Part shown: positions 8,788 to 16,658 of the stretch, one piece after another
Layout: every line of letters begins with the position of its first letter
How positions within the stretch are numbered: position 1 is the stretch's first letter
NCBI GenBank assembly: GCA_002327685.1
Contig: DCXN01000005.1
Span: forward strand, 61,263-95,377
Reading direction: 5' to 3'
Length of the DNA: 34,115 bases
Source: Patescibacteria group bacterium UBA2135
Lineage (GTDB): Bacteria > Patescibacteriota > Minisyncoccia > Phycocordibacterales > UBA2135
Translations under genes and position numbers: made by a program
Notes under the pieces: model-generated
Told to the model about the DNA's origin: nothing
What the model saw: only the letters and a program-made list of their open reading frames with translations
Database searches by the model: none

Positions 8788-9531
8788 ATGAGAAACAATA
8801 ACCTTATTACGATACTTAACGATTTAGGGCTTAGCGAGAATGAATCGCAGGTGTATCTTTCCGCTTTATCGCTTGGTCCAACAACCATACAAAAGATAGC
8901 GAGAACAGCTGAAATAAAAAGAACGACTGTGTATACAGTCGTTGAGTCTCTTAAAAAAAGGGGTCTTGTAAGCATCGACGTTAAAGGTTTTAAGAAATTG
9001 TATGTAGCAGAAAGTCCTGAAAAGTTAGATAGGATTATTGAGGAACGACACCAACAACTCCACAAGCAGTTGCCAGAATTTATGTCGTTATATAATCTCC
9101 AAGGTGGAGAAAGTTTTATTAAATACTATGAAGGCAAGGAAGGTGTGAAGTCGGTGTATGAAAGCATGATACGAGACATAAAACCCGGTGAAAAATATAT
9201 GGTTATGGCTAACGCGTCTAAGGTTTTTGATTTATACGGAAAATGGTTCTATAACTTTATTGAAAGAAGAGCGAAATTAAATATTAATATACGTATGCTT
9301 TTTCAAGATGATGATTTGGCGCGAGATCATAAAAAATATGAAAAAAACTATAATCATACTATAAAATTTCTTCCAAAGGATACTAAATTGATAACCAATC
9401 TTGTGGTAACCCCACAAAGAGTTCTTATTCACCAATTAAATCAACCGATTATAGGGATTGTGATTGAGAACAAAAGCGTTATACAAATGCATCAACAAAC
9501 TTTTGAACTTTTATGGAAAACAGCAAAATAG
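8788..9531 (+). CDS. TrmB-family transcriptional regulator
   Basis: The protein is 247 aa. The N-terminal winged helix-turn-helix (about residues 5-70) reads LGLSENESQVYLSALSLG then IARTAEIKRTTVYTVVESL, the typical TrmB DNA-binding pattern. A helical stretch follows (about 75-95), then a C-terminal effector domain of mixed strands and helices. TrmB-like proteins usually sense sugars or other small molecules. It is divergent from the ABC importer with candidate operators between, so it most likely controls that operon. There is no Shine-Dalgarno sequence. Confidence 0.85.
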   Translation: MRNNNLITILNDLGLSENESQVYLSALSLGPTTIQKIARTAEIKRTTVYTVVESLKKRGLVSIDVKGFKKLYVAESPEKLDRIIEERHQQLHKQLPEFMSLYNLQGGESFIKYYEGKEGVKSVYESMIRDIKPGEKYMVMANASKVFDLYGKWFYNFIERRAKLNINIRMLFQDDDLARDHKKYEKNYNHTIKFLPKDTKLITNLVVTPQRVLIHQLNQPIIGIVIENKSVIQMHQQTFELLWKTAK

Positions 9532-9591
9532 TTGTTTTCAACCGTTGCCTTTAAGCCTGTTCACGATCTCGCCGCAAGAGAGTAAAAATAC

Positions 9592-9647
9592 TGCCCGCCG
9601 TGCAGAGCCCTCTGCGCGGCGCCTAGAAGGCTCTGCCTGGCAGGGCA
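9592..9647. terminator. GC-rich hairpin after the regulator gene
   Basis: The arms 9592-9609 (TGCCCGCCGTGCAGAGCC) and 9629-9647 pair over most of their length, with internal GC-rich pairing in the loop, followed by TTTT. It is a likely terminator for the regulator transcript; no other function is evident. Confidence 0.5.
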
Positions 9648-9660
9648 TTTTGGCGATTCA

Positions 9661-9689
9661 TTGAAGTTTGTCTAGTCTTTGGGCATAAT
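9661..9689 (+). promoter_or_regulatory. Promoter of the ParB-like gene
   Basis: TTGAAG (9661-9666), a 17-nt spacer, CATAAT (9684-9689). A GAGGA Shine-Dalgarno sequence (9716-9720) lies 6 nt before ATG 9727. Confidence 0.55.
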
Positions 9690-9726
9690 GTTTACCAGAT
9701 ACATTGTAAAAGATTGAGGAATGTTC

Positions 9727-10968
9727 ATGACCATCACGCATAGATACTCGCTTGCAGATATTGTTGAGCGAGAGTCTGATGGGGTGGTATCAGTGAACCT
9801 CCCCATTGAAGTTGTAAATTTGCTCACACAAATTCGGCAGTCGCTTGAGGATATTGATGAACTTGCTGACAGTATCTACGAGAAAGGACAGCTTGCGCAA
9901 GGTATTGCGGCCGCACTTACACCACAACAAGCACAGGAGTACATAAGAGATATTAATCTTGTTATGGGTTCAAAACATGCGTTAAATGAACTCACTAAAA
10001 CCGTAATAGACGGCGAAGACTATTATGTTGTACTTGTAGCAGGACATCGACGTTACATGGCAGTGAAGAATCTTGTTGAAAGAAAGATGTCCGAAACAAA
10101 ACGTTTTAATGGACTGTATCGTGTAGTTCTACATTTTGGGTTGATTGCGAGTGAAGCGCTGTCGGTTCAATTTCAAGAGAATCGTCATAAACAAGTACCG
10201 ATTCATGAAGAGGTTGCCGCTGCGCGGGATTTCTATCGTTGGAAAAAACTAAAAGACCCTAAGATTTCTATCGCACAGTTCGCGCGTTCAATTGGACGTT
10301 CTGCTTCATGGGTACATACAGCTATGCGATTCTGCACACTTCCGGATTCACTTCAAAACCTTGCGGGTTTGAAAGACATTGCTGTACCTTATGGCATTCT
10401 CACTGAAGCGGCACGGCTTAACGAAGAATTGAAAAAGATCAATAAACCAATGGGTGAAGACGAACTCATGAAGCTTGTGATTGATGCCGTTGCAACACGC
10501 ATGAGGGTTCGCAGATTCAAAATAATTATTTCTGCGCGGATTGAACATTTACGCAACGGACAAGCAACACTCTTTGGGGATGATATGCCTGAGCAACGCA
10601 GGCCAGTACGGCGCGTTGTTGCGCCCGAATTGATACGAGGACTATGGCAACTCCTTGAGTATATAAGAAATCTTGAAGCGTTGCGTCAAGCAGGTGCGTT
10701 TAATGGAGAAAGTTATTTAGATCCCGAAACCGATCCAAAGACATTCGCAGAGTTTTCACCAGGGAGTCCCATCAATCTCACCTTAAAAATGATAGAAAGA
10801 TTACAGGGAATGGTCCCACATTTAAAGAAGCTTGCAGCTAAGGAAGGCGGAAGGAATCGAAAAGTCCTGAAAGATGGCGAACAAGCTCTTCGTGAAATCC
10901 AAGGAGTTTTTGAAGAACTTGAGGAGATTGAAATTGTTCCGCTGCGTAATGGTGCGGTAAAAAAATAG
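9727..10968 (+). CDS. ParB/Spo0J-family protein, orphan
   Basis: The protein is 413 aa. The ParB N-terminal domain shows the nucleotide-binding GHRR (residues 106-109, GERR in typical members) and ENRHK (151-155, the ENxxR box). A helix-turn-helix follows (about 181-205, ISIAQFARSIGRSASWVHTA). ParB proteins bind parS-like sites and use CTP to slide on DNA, but no ParA lies beside it, so a role in segregation is uncertain and a nucleoid or regulatory role is possible. ATG 9721 is also in frame, but the Shine-Dalgarno sequence abuts it; ATG 9727 has proper spacing. Its strong ribosome-binding site contrasts with most neighbours. Confidence 0.75.
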   Translation: MTITHRYSLADIVERESDGVVSVNLPIEVVNLLTQIRQSLEDIDELADSIYEKGQLAQGIAAALTPQQAQEYIRDINLVMGSKHALNELTKTVIDGEDYYVVLVAGHRRYMAVKNLVERKMSETKRFNGLYRVVLHFGLIASEALSVQFQENRHKQVPIHEEVAAARDFYRWKKLKDPKISIAQFARSIGRSASWVHTAMRFCTLPDSLQNLAGLKDIAVPYGILTEAARLNEELKKINKPMGEDELMKLVIDAVATRMRVRRFKIIISARIEHLRNGQATLFGDDMPEQRRPVRRVVAPELIRGLWQLLEYIRNLEALRQAGAFNGESYLDPETDPKTFAEFSPGSPINLTLKMIERLQGMVPHLKKLAAKEGGRNRKVLKDGEQALREIQGVFEELEEIEIVPLRNGAVKK

Positions 10969-11060
10969 TATCCCAGTCTAGCTTACGCTGAACTGGGATA
11001 TTTTTACTCTTTTTTAGAAAGTGTACGGTTAATATCGCATGGTCTTACTTGAGGGAATCT

Positions 11061-11843
11061 TTATTGTAGAGCTACAATATTCTTCAATTTTCTCTGAAAC
11101 TCTTGAAAGGGTCTCTTGTTGATGTTCCATACGCCGCGGAAAGGATGGTTTAGCTCGGACAGAATTATGTGTGCAAAGTAAATCAGTATAGTAATTGAAA
11201 AGACCATTAAACCATGTATCCAAATGTTATGAACGCCTACAAAAATAAATCCAAACAAAAGCATAATGGACATAAAAGTAACCAATGTTTGAAGGCGTGA
11301 TGGCAACTGTTCTCGCGCATAACTGATTCTTTTAGACCTTAACGTGGTGATGTCTGTAATTTTATTCATCAGTGCACCGAGGGCAAATTTGTCACTTTCA
11401 TTTGTAATTTTAATCTTGTGTACAGCTTTAATTAATTTATATAATTCGTTAGACGTATCAGTATTGAACGAACTATTAATATTACCCATTTCTTCCCATG
11501 CTTTGCCTAAAACCGAATTAACGTAATCAAGTAGAGCAGTATATATTTCCTTCTTTGTTTCTTTGTTTTCATCAAGATAGATCAGAAGATCGCGTACTTC
11601 CTCCAAGGCAACCAACTCTTCTTCAACTGTTCTTGACAGAGAAGTGAAGCGTCCAAGAACATTTGTAATAAGAGACCCTATTATGATTGCATAAAAAACA
11701 CCAAAAACTGTAAAGAATGCTCCCCATGCCTGGGCATCAAGAGCAACCTCGTCATAAAAAAAATATGTGCGTACAAAAAACATGAACATTAGCGCAACAG
11801 TGAGAGATACAAAAATGGAATAAAATGTTTTAAAGTTTTTCAT
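11061..11843 (-). CDS. DUF4239-like membrane protein
   Basis: From ATG 11841-11843 the protein is 260 aa with four hydrophobic segments. Two are near the N-terminus, the second around AWGAFFTVFGVFYAIIIGSL; two are near the C-terminus (TLVTFMSIMLLFGFIFVGV and IHGLMVFSITILIYFAHIIL). A cytoplasmic helical region lies between. This layout and the phrase ELNHPFRGVWNI match the bestrophin-like DUF4239 family, whose function is not established. A start at 11915 is open in frame, but the -10 hexamer overlaps it, so the inner ATG is preferred. It converges on the parB-like gene. Confidence 0.7.
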   Translation of the reverse strand: MKNFKTFYSIFVSLTVALMFMFFVRTYFFYDEVALDAQAWGAFFTVFGVFYAIIIGSLITNVLGRFTSLSRTVEEELVALEEVRDLLIYLDENKETKKEIYTALLDYVNSVLGKAWEEMGNINSSFNTDTSNELYKLIKAVHKIKITNESDKFALGALMNKITDITTLRSKRISYAREQLPSRLQTLVTFMSIMLLFGFIFVGVHNIWIHGLMVFSITILIYFAHIILSELNHPFRGVWNINKRPFQEFQRKLKNIVALQ

Positions 11844-11913
11844 TTTGCTATTTTTAGTATAGAAAATATTGGGTGTGTAGGGGGCTTCTTTGTTATGCGC
11901 GCACCTTTCTAAC

Positions 11914-11922
11914 ATTATAACA
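11914..11922 (-). promoter_or_regulatory. Extended -10 promoter of the DUF4239-like gene
   Basis: On the minus strand the motif is TGT-TATAAT, preceded by another TG. Transcription would begin near 11907, which supports the inner start codon at 11843. Confidence 0.5.
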
Positions 11923-12030
11923 CATTAATATTGATTGCACTAGTCGCAAACAAATAATCTCTCACTGATATTAAGGTTTTTGTTGAAAATAACGGTTTTT
12001 TAAGTGAAGTTTTGATACTCGGTTTTTTTA

Positions 12031-12088
12031 TTGACAATATTATATAATTATGTTATCCTGTCATACAGACTGCCTAATCGTGGGCAGT
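12031..12088 (+). promoter_or_regulatory. Strong promoter and 5'-UTR hairpin
   Basis: Consensus TTGACA (12031-12036), a 17-nt spacer, TATCCT (12054-12059). The start of the transcript contains a hairpin, ACTGCC (12069-12074) with GGCAGT (12083-12088). A near-perfect Shine-Dalgarno stretch, AAGGGAGG (12107-12114), lies 7 nt before ATG 12122. Confidence 0.7.
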
Positions 12089-12121
12089 GTTCGTTAACAA
12101 CCCTAGAAGGGAGGCATCCTT

Positions 12122-13939
12122 ATGTATTTTTTCCTATATGGAATTGCAGCAGCATTTCTCACTCTTGCCGTGCTGACGCTTGGCAAGTTGAGTTCTGTTA
12201 GGATCAAGATCGGCCTGTCGGTCGTTATGTTCTTTTTTGTCGGCCTAACTGGCTGGTGGATTATGCCAACTATGGCATGGAACTTTTATGGCAACTGGTG
12301 GTTCGTAGTCGTAATCAGCGGTGTTGCTCTCATTGTCATCAAAGTAGCGGGAAACAAAATGCCACCGTTGCTAGCGTGGTTGCCGATGATCTTCGGTGTA
12401 ATCATGTTAACTGTCGTCCCATTTATAACGACATTTTCAATGTTCCATGCTGACAGTTATCGGAGCATCCTTGGAGCACCAATTCAAAGTGAATTTGGCG
12501 CGGATGTTTCGCCTGTTAATATCAAGCGAGTGCGCCATGTTGACCAGCCGTTGGCCAGACGACTTGGCGAAAAACTAATTGAAGAAATACCAGGACTCGG
12601 TTCCCGTGTTAATCTTGGTACCATGAACGTTCAAACCGTTAATGGATGTTTTGGTATCCGAGATGGCAATGGTTCTGAAAAGGACGTTTGTTTTGATAAA
12701 CAACTTATATGGGTTGGTCCTTTGGTCCATGACAACGTCTTCAAGTACTGGGGGCATGGCACAACACCCGGTTATGTCATGGTCAGTGCTATTGATCCGA
12801 CAGTTCTTTATATGGTTATGGCTGTCAAGCCAATCGACGAGAGTGCCCAAAGCCCTGCCAAAGACAACGGACGAATGGGTGCCGCGGACCTTACGCAAAG
12901 TGCTTATAAAGAAATGAATCTTCGTTACCTTATGAATGGCGGTTACTTCGGTTCTTATGTCAAGCGTCTCGTTCGCGCGAATGGCTACATGTCATCTGGG
13001 CTCACTGATTACAGTTTTGAGATTGACGATAGTGGTCGTCCACATTGGGTTATCACTCGTTACGATCGGACAGTTGGTTTTAATGGTGAAGACACAGTCG
13101 GTGTTGTCGTGGTTGATTTGCAAACGGGCGACATCAAAGAGTACGGAATTGATGATGCTCCCGTCTGGATTGACCGTATTCAGCCCGAGTCGGTGGTTAC
13201 CCAACAGCTTAATGACTGGGGAAACTATATTCACGGATTTTGGAATTCTGTCTTTGCACAGACGGACATAATCAAGACTACGCCGGGAATGTCTCTTGTT
13301 CATGGTGCCAATGGTCAGGCGTACTGGTACTCGGGGCTACAGTCAGCTGGTTCAAGTCAAGGAACAAACAGTTTTGTTTTGGTGAACACCAGGACGAAAA
13401 AGGTTCGACGTTACTTGATTGCTGGCGCAAATGAGCAAGCGGCGCAAGCTTCTGCTGAAAATGCAAAAGGGGTGAAAGAAGCTGGGTTTAAAGCAACGAG
13501 CCCGATTCTCTACAACGTTAGAGGTATCCCTTCGTACTTTATGACACTCAAAGGCGAAGATGGTCTTGTTAAGATGTACGCTTTCGTAAGCGTTAAGAAT
13601 TATGAGACAGTGGGTGTTGGAGGAAGCGCACAAGAAGCTCTGCGAGACTATCAGAATTCTCTGATCCAACAAGGTCAGGGCTTGAATGCTGATGATCTCG
13701 TAAAACGTGAGCGCATTGAAGCAGTGGTTCTCGGTGCCGTTAAGGACGGAAAATTCTTTTATCTGCGCTTAGAAGGGCAGGACGGAAAGGAGTTTTTTGG
13801 AACTAGCGATGTCAGTCCAGAGCTCAAATGGACAGAACCTGGTCATAAGGTTGTCATTGACGCATATGTGGGTGAGCAAAACAGTATACCCATCATTCAA
13901 TTTGACAACACTGACCTAAAAATATCTACGCTCGAATAG
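12122..13939 (+). CDS. Large membrane-anchored protein of unknown function
   Basis: The protein is 605 aa. Four hydrophobic segments fill roughly residues 1-110 (for example WWFVVVISGVALIVIKVAG and MIFGVIMLTVVPFITTFSM). A soluble domain of nearly 500 residues follows, probably extracytoplasmic. It contains beta-rich, repeat-like passages such as GVVVVDLQTGDIKEYGI and FVLVNTRTKKVRRYLI, the phrase HGANGQAYWYSGLQ, and a C-terminal strand-rich region (VVLGAVKDGKFFYLRLEG). I recognise the style of a conserved hypothetical family, not a function. Codon choice looks less AT-biased than the pilus genes. The gene is monocistronic, with its own strong promoter, Shine-Dalgarno sequence and terminator. 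Confidence 0.75.
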   Translation: MYFFLYGIAAAFLTLAVLTLGKLSSVRIKIGLSVVMFFFVGLTGWWIMPTMAWNFYGNWWFVVVISGVALIVIKVAGNKMPPLLAWLPMIFGVIMLTVVPFITTFSMFHADSYRSILGAPIQSEFGADVSPVNIKRVRHVDQPLARRLGEKLIEEIPGLGSRVNLGTMNVQTVNGCFGIRDGNGSEKDVCFDKQLIWVGPLVHDNVFKYWGHGTTPGYVMVSAIDPTVLYMVMAVKPIDESAQSPAKDNGRMGAADLTQSAYKEMNLRYLMNGGYFGSYVKRLVRANGYMSSGLTDYSFEIDDSGRPHWVITRYDRTVGFNGEDTVGVVVVDLQTGDIKEYGIDDAPVWIDRIQPESVVTQQLNDWGNYIHGFWNSVFAQTDIIKTTPGMSLVHGANGQAYWYSGLQSAGSSQGTNSFVLVNTRTKKVRRYLIAGANEQAAQASAENAKGVKEAGFKATSPILYNVRGIPSYFMTLKGEDGLVKMYAFVSVKNYETVGVGGSAQEALRDYQNSLIQQGQGLNADDLVKRERIEAVVLGAVKDGKFFYLRLEGQDGKEFFGTSDVSPELKWTEPGHKVVIDAYVGEQNSIPIIQFDNTDLKISTLE

Positions 13940-13954
13940 AGCGCTAACTCGCAA

Positions 13955-13992
13955 AGCCCGACGGTGGTTAAATACCACCTCGGGCTTTTTTT
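13955..13992 (+). terminator. Strong Rho-independent terminator
   Basis: AGCCCGA-C-GGTGGT pairs with ACCACCTCGGGCT around TAAAT, with one bulged base, followed by seven T. Confidence 0.9.
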
Positions 13993-14013
13993 GTTTTGAC
14001 TAGGGTCAAGTCT

Positions 14014-14060
14014 ATTTTAACGGCTCAATCCCGCTACAAGCGGGATTGAGCCGTTAAAAT
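14014..14060. repeat. Perfect 22-bp inverted repeat with 3-nt loop
   Basis: The arm ATTTTAACGGCTCAATCCCGCT (14014-14035) is exactly complementary to 14039-14060, with loop ACA. It lies in a 240-nt gap between a finished transcript and tRNA-Ser. It could be a second terminator or a palindromic element; the tails ATTTT/AAAAT are short. Confidence 0.7.
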
Positions 14061-14178
14061 ATTAAGCCTCACAAAGGTTTTTTGTGGAATTTTTAAAAGC
14101 TAGGTTTAGATATGTGAATCAGGTGGTTTATCAAAACCTTGCCTTCTCATAAAAATCGGAGACATAGAAAAATCGGTA

Positions 14179-14263
14179 CGGTGGGTGTGGGACTCGAACC
14201 CACAAGCGGCGAAGCCGCTACGGATTAGCAATCCGCTCCCTTACCAATTCGGGGCAACCCACC
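14179..14263 (-). tRNA. tRNA-Ser(GCT)
   Basis: On the minus strand the acceptor GGTGGGT pairs with ACCCACC. The anticodon loop TTGCTAA gives anticodon GCT, the long variable arm AGCGGC-TTC-GCCGCT is typical of tRNA-Ser, and the T-arm has the canonical GTTCGA. The discriminator is G and CCA is not encoded. A TGG-TATACT extended -10 lies 13 nt upstream. Confidence 0.95.
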
Positions 14264-14275
14264 AGAATCCTTAGC

Positions 14276-14284
14276 AGTATACCA
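14276..14284 (-). promoter_or_regulatory. Extended -10 promoter of tRNA-Ser
   Basis: The minus-strand motif TGG-TATACT overlaps the 15-nt palindrome TACCAAATTTTGGTA (14279-14293). Transcription should begin a few bases before the mature 5' end at 14263. Confidence 0.55.
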
Positions 14285-14304
14285 AATTTTGGTAATTTTT
14301 CCAG

Positions 14305-14333
14305 TTGGAGGCGTGAGGTGCTCTTGTTATGTT
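14305..14333 (+). promoter_or_regulatory. Candidate promoter of the 43-aa ORF
   Basis: TTGGAG (14305-14310), a 17-nt spacer, TATGTT (14328-14333). The Shine-Dalgarno sequence AGAGGAG follows at 14351-14357. Confidence 0.4.
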
Positions 14334-14366
14334 CCTTATAGATAAAAAATAGAGGAGTTATTTTTT

Positions 14367-14498
14367 ATGGGTGAAAAAGATGACGATGCTTTATTGATGA
14401 AATTTTCTAACCATTTTAGGCAGCTTTTTTTTGAGAAGGTTTTAGTAGAACAGGTTTGCAAAATGTGTAAAGCTCGGTTTTACACATTTTGGTTTTGA
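14367..14498 (+). CDS. Candidate 43-aa CxxC microprotein
   Basis: A 43-aa frame begins MGEKDDDALLMKF and ends with a CKMCKARFYTFWF tail. It has a CxxC pair but no second pair, so it is at most half a zinc ribbon. It has a promoter-like pair, a strong Shine-Dalgarno sequence AGAGGAG at 9-nt spacing, and a hairpin that overlaps its last codons and is followed by T-runs. No known family is recognised. Alternatively the locus makes a short RNA and the frame is incidental. Confidence 0.45.
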   Translation: MGEKDDDALLMKFSNHFRQLFFEKVLVEQVCKMCKARFYTFWF

Positions 14499-14510
14499 AT
14501 TTTAATTTTC
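14459..14510 (+). terminator. Terminator overlapping the 3' end of the 43-aa ORF
   Basis: CAAAATGTGTAAA (14459-14471) pairs with TTTACACATTTTG (14479-14491), followed by TTTT-N3-TTTT-N2-TTTT. A second hairpin (14510-14519 with 14532-14541, CTTACTTTTT / AAAAAGTAAG) lies before the convergent comF-like gene. Confidence 0.65.
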
Positions 14511-14554
14511 TTACTTTTTGTACTACGGTATAAAAAGTAAGATAAAATATTTTA

Positions 14555-15244
14555 TCAATGTGCAATAGTGCAACACAATACCATGCGTGCGCCGGCGTTA
14601 ATTAAAATCCTCCTTGCTTCGTTTAGTGTTGCGCCGGTTGTGTAAATGTCGTCAATTAAAATAATATTTTTATCTTTTATTTTCTCTGCGTTGCGCGCTT
14701 CAAAAGAATCAATTACATTTGCCATTCGTTCGGTGCGGTTTTTAAGTGTCGTCTGGCTTCGCGTATCTTTTATTTTATACAGTACGTTTGTTGAAAGTGT
14801 AAATGAAGTATCTCGCATGGTAAATTCTCGCGCTAAAAGTTCCGCCTGATTAAAGCCGCGTTTTCTTAGACGTTTTTTGGAAAGAGGAATTGGTATTACA
14901 AGAGGATGAACAAAACCTCTAAAAAGCGTCTCATCTGAAAGATCTTCGCAAAACCATTCATACATATATTCGGAAAGAAGTCGCGCTACGTCTCTGTTCC
15001 CTCTGTATTTCAGAGACCATATCATGTCGCGAACCGCGCGCTCTTTGTATTGAAATATTGTGAAAAATAAATTTTCGACTTTTCCTTCTACTTTTGGGAG
15101 TTCTGCAAAACAAGACTCACATAGATACACTCCATTTTGCTTACACCTAAAACACGATATTGGAAAAAATATGTTTAAGACAAGTTTAAAGATGTTGCAA
15201 ATAGTTTGCATATGCTTCGTAAGTAATGTGGATAAATATAACAC
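14555..15244 (-). CDS. comF: ComF-family phosphoribosyltransferase
   Basis: The protein is 229 aa, or 218 aa if it begins at the inner ATG 15209-15211, which is equally plausible. The N-terminal Cys motif CFRCKQNGVYLCESC is a small zinc ribbon typical of ComF. The C-terminal PRPP-binding loop is IILIDDIYTTGATL, and KKRLRKRGFNQAELLA is the family signature. ComF supports DNA uptake in naturally competent bacteria. Its position next to a complete type IV pilus locus fits uptake of external DNA, a likely nucleotide source for a reduced-genome organism (inference). Confidence 0.9.
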   Translation of the reverse strand: MLYLSTLLTKHMQTICNIFKLVLNIFFPISCFRCKQNGVYLCESCFAELPKVEGKVENLFFTIFQYKERAVRDMIWSLKYRGNRDVARLLSEYMYEWFCEDLSDETLFRGFVHPLVIPIPLSKKRLRKRGFNQAELLAREFTMRDTSFTLSTNVLYKIKDTRSQTTLKNRTERMANVIDSFEARNAEKIKDKNIILIDDIYTTGATLNEARRILINAGARMVLCCTIAH

Positions 15245-15271
15245 ATTTAGTACACCAAATGTTTATTTGCG

Positions 15272-15280
15272 TGGTATAAT
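15272..15280 (+). promoter_or_regulatory. Extended -10 promoter of the pilus locus
   Basis: TGG-TATAAT lies about 90 nt before pilM with no good -35. Its core matches the tRNA-Ser and major-pilin promoters (TGGTATACT). Confidence 0.55.
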
Positions 15281-15291
15281 TATATCTAGCA

Positions 15292-15356
15292 ATCCATTGT
15301 GATGGATAGAATAATGGTATGTGAAGAGTATACTTGATAGAATAATAGTATATGAA
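15292..15356 (+). repeat. Leader hairpin and 21-nt direct repeat before pilM
   Basis: The hairpin ATCCAT-TGTG-ATGGAT (15292-15307) overlaps the first of two 21-nt direct repeats (15305-15325 and 15336-15356) that differ at two positions and begin GATAGAATAAT. Both lie in the predicted pilM leader. Confidence 0.6.
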
Positions 15357-15371
15357 TAATGTTTCGTCGAC

Positions 15372-16544
15372 ATGAGCATTTTAGAACAGATTACGGAATT
15401 TCCCGAACGTTTTCTCAAGCGGTTTCGCAGTGGAGACAATAGTGTTGTTGGTATTGATATTGGCGCTTCTTCTGTCAAGGTAGTGCAGCTGCGAAGAAAG
15501 AAAGGGCAGGCAATTTTGGAAACATATGGTGAGCTTGCGCTTGGACCCTATGCAGACCTTGAAGTTGGTCAATCGGTACAGCTTTCAGTAGAAAAAATTG
15601 CTGAAGCTGTTAAGGATGTGCTTCGTGAAGCTAATGTAACGACCAAACAAAGTGCATTTTCTATTCCGCTTTCTTCAAGTTTAACTTCGGTCATTGAATT
15701 TCCCGCCGTTTCGGAGGATGAACTCAAAAGCATGGTTCCGATTGAAGCGAGAAAATATATTCCCGTTCCCATTTCTGAAGTTACACTTGACTGGTGGATT
15801 ATTCCCCATCGTGAGAGGGGTATCGTGGGTTTGGAACCTGAAGCCAACAAGAAAGAAGATGCAGTGCGTGCTGACGCGAAGGGTAGGAAAAAAGACACTA
15901 AGAATGTTCTACTTGTTGCCATTCACAACAATACTATTGAAAAATATCGTCAGATTGCCAAATTAAATAACCTTAATGTTGGTTTTTTGGAAATTGAGAC
16001 GTTCAGTGCTATACGTTCTTTGCTCGCAAGAGGTACTTCTACGTTCCTAATACTTGATATGGGATCAAGCACAACTAATGTCTCGGTAGTTGAAAGCGGT
16101 GTGGTGTATCGGTCACATGTTGTCAATCGTGGTTCGCAAGACATAACTGTTGCTCTCTCAAAATCACTTAGTATTAGTATTTTAAAAGCCGAAGAAATGA
16201 AACGCATGCATGGGCTTGTGGGTAAAGAAGGCGAAGGGAGTAAGGTTAACGAAACAGCGCGACTTATCATGGAGGGCGTATTAACTAAAGTAAATCGTGT
16301 ATTGCTTGATTATGAAAAAAAGGAAAATGAAGCAGTTAGCCAGATTATACTATCAGGTGGCGGTGCCTTACTAAAAGGAGTAACTGAACTTGCCGCGCAA
16401 AATTTAGATACAGAAGTTGTGTACGGAAATCCGTTTGAGAAAGTTGAAACCCCCGCGTTCTTGGAAGACGTGCTTAAAAATATCGGTCCTAGCTTTTCCG
16501 TTGCGCTTGGTGTTGCATTGCGGAGACTGCAGGAAATTGAATAA
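15372..16544 (+). CDS. pilM: Type IV pilus assembly protein PilM
   Basis: This is a 390-aa actin-like ATPase. Phosphate-binding loops are VVGIDIGASSVKVVQL (about residue 26) and LILDMGSSTTNVSVV (about 225); the adenosine motif is ILSGGGALLKG (about 326). PilM sits on the cytoplasmic face of the membrane and binds the PilN N-terminus. A short basic insert (KKEDAVRADAKGRKK) follows residue 155. It opens the pilus locus and has no Shine-Dalgarno sequence. Confidence 0.93.
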   Translation: MSILEQITEFPERFLKRFRSGDNSVVGIDIGASSVKVVQLRRKKGQAILETYGELALGPYADLEVGQSVQLSVEKIAEAVKDVLREANVTTKQSAFSIPLSSSLTSVIEFPAVSEDELKSMVPIEARKYIPVPISEVTLDWWIIPHRERGIVGLEPEANKKEDAVRADAKGRKKDTKNVLLVAIHNNTIEKYRQIAKLNNLNVGFLEIETFSAIRSLLARGTSTFLILDMGSSTTNVSVVESGVVYRSHVVNRGSQDITVALSKSLSISILKAEEMKRMHGLVGKEGEGSKVNETARLIMEGVLTKVNRVLLDYEKKENEAVSQIILSGGGALLKGVTELAAQNLDTEVVYGNPFEKVETPAFLEDVLKNIGPSFSVALGVALRRLQEIE

Positions 16545-16658
16545 GTGTAAAGCGCAAAACTAAAAACGCAAAACAACAACTTAAAATAAAAAATATAATT
16601 GTTTTAAATTTTACATTATTATTTTTCGTTTTTCGCTTTACGTTTTGAATTTTTTATT
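16545..16658 (+). repeat. Heptamer array hairpin, pilM-pilN gap
   Basis: The left arm reads GCAAAAC-TAAAAAC-GCAAAAC; the right arm reads TTTCGTT-TTTCGCT-TTACGTT, a diverged reverse complement. Units are 7 nt. The array spans stop to start. Confidence 0.6.

Noticed and set aside
9464..9664. 66-aa ORF overlapping the end of the TrmB-like gene
   Set aside because: Its second half is the GC-rich hairpin and its first half overlaps the regulator gene in another frame.
12575..13672. Several antisense and alternate-frame ORFs in the 605-aa gene
   Set aside because: The sense frame has promoter, Shine-Dalgarno sequence and terminator; the others have none.
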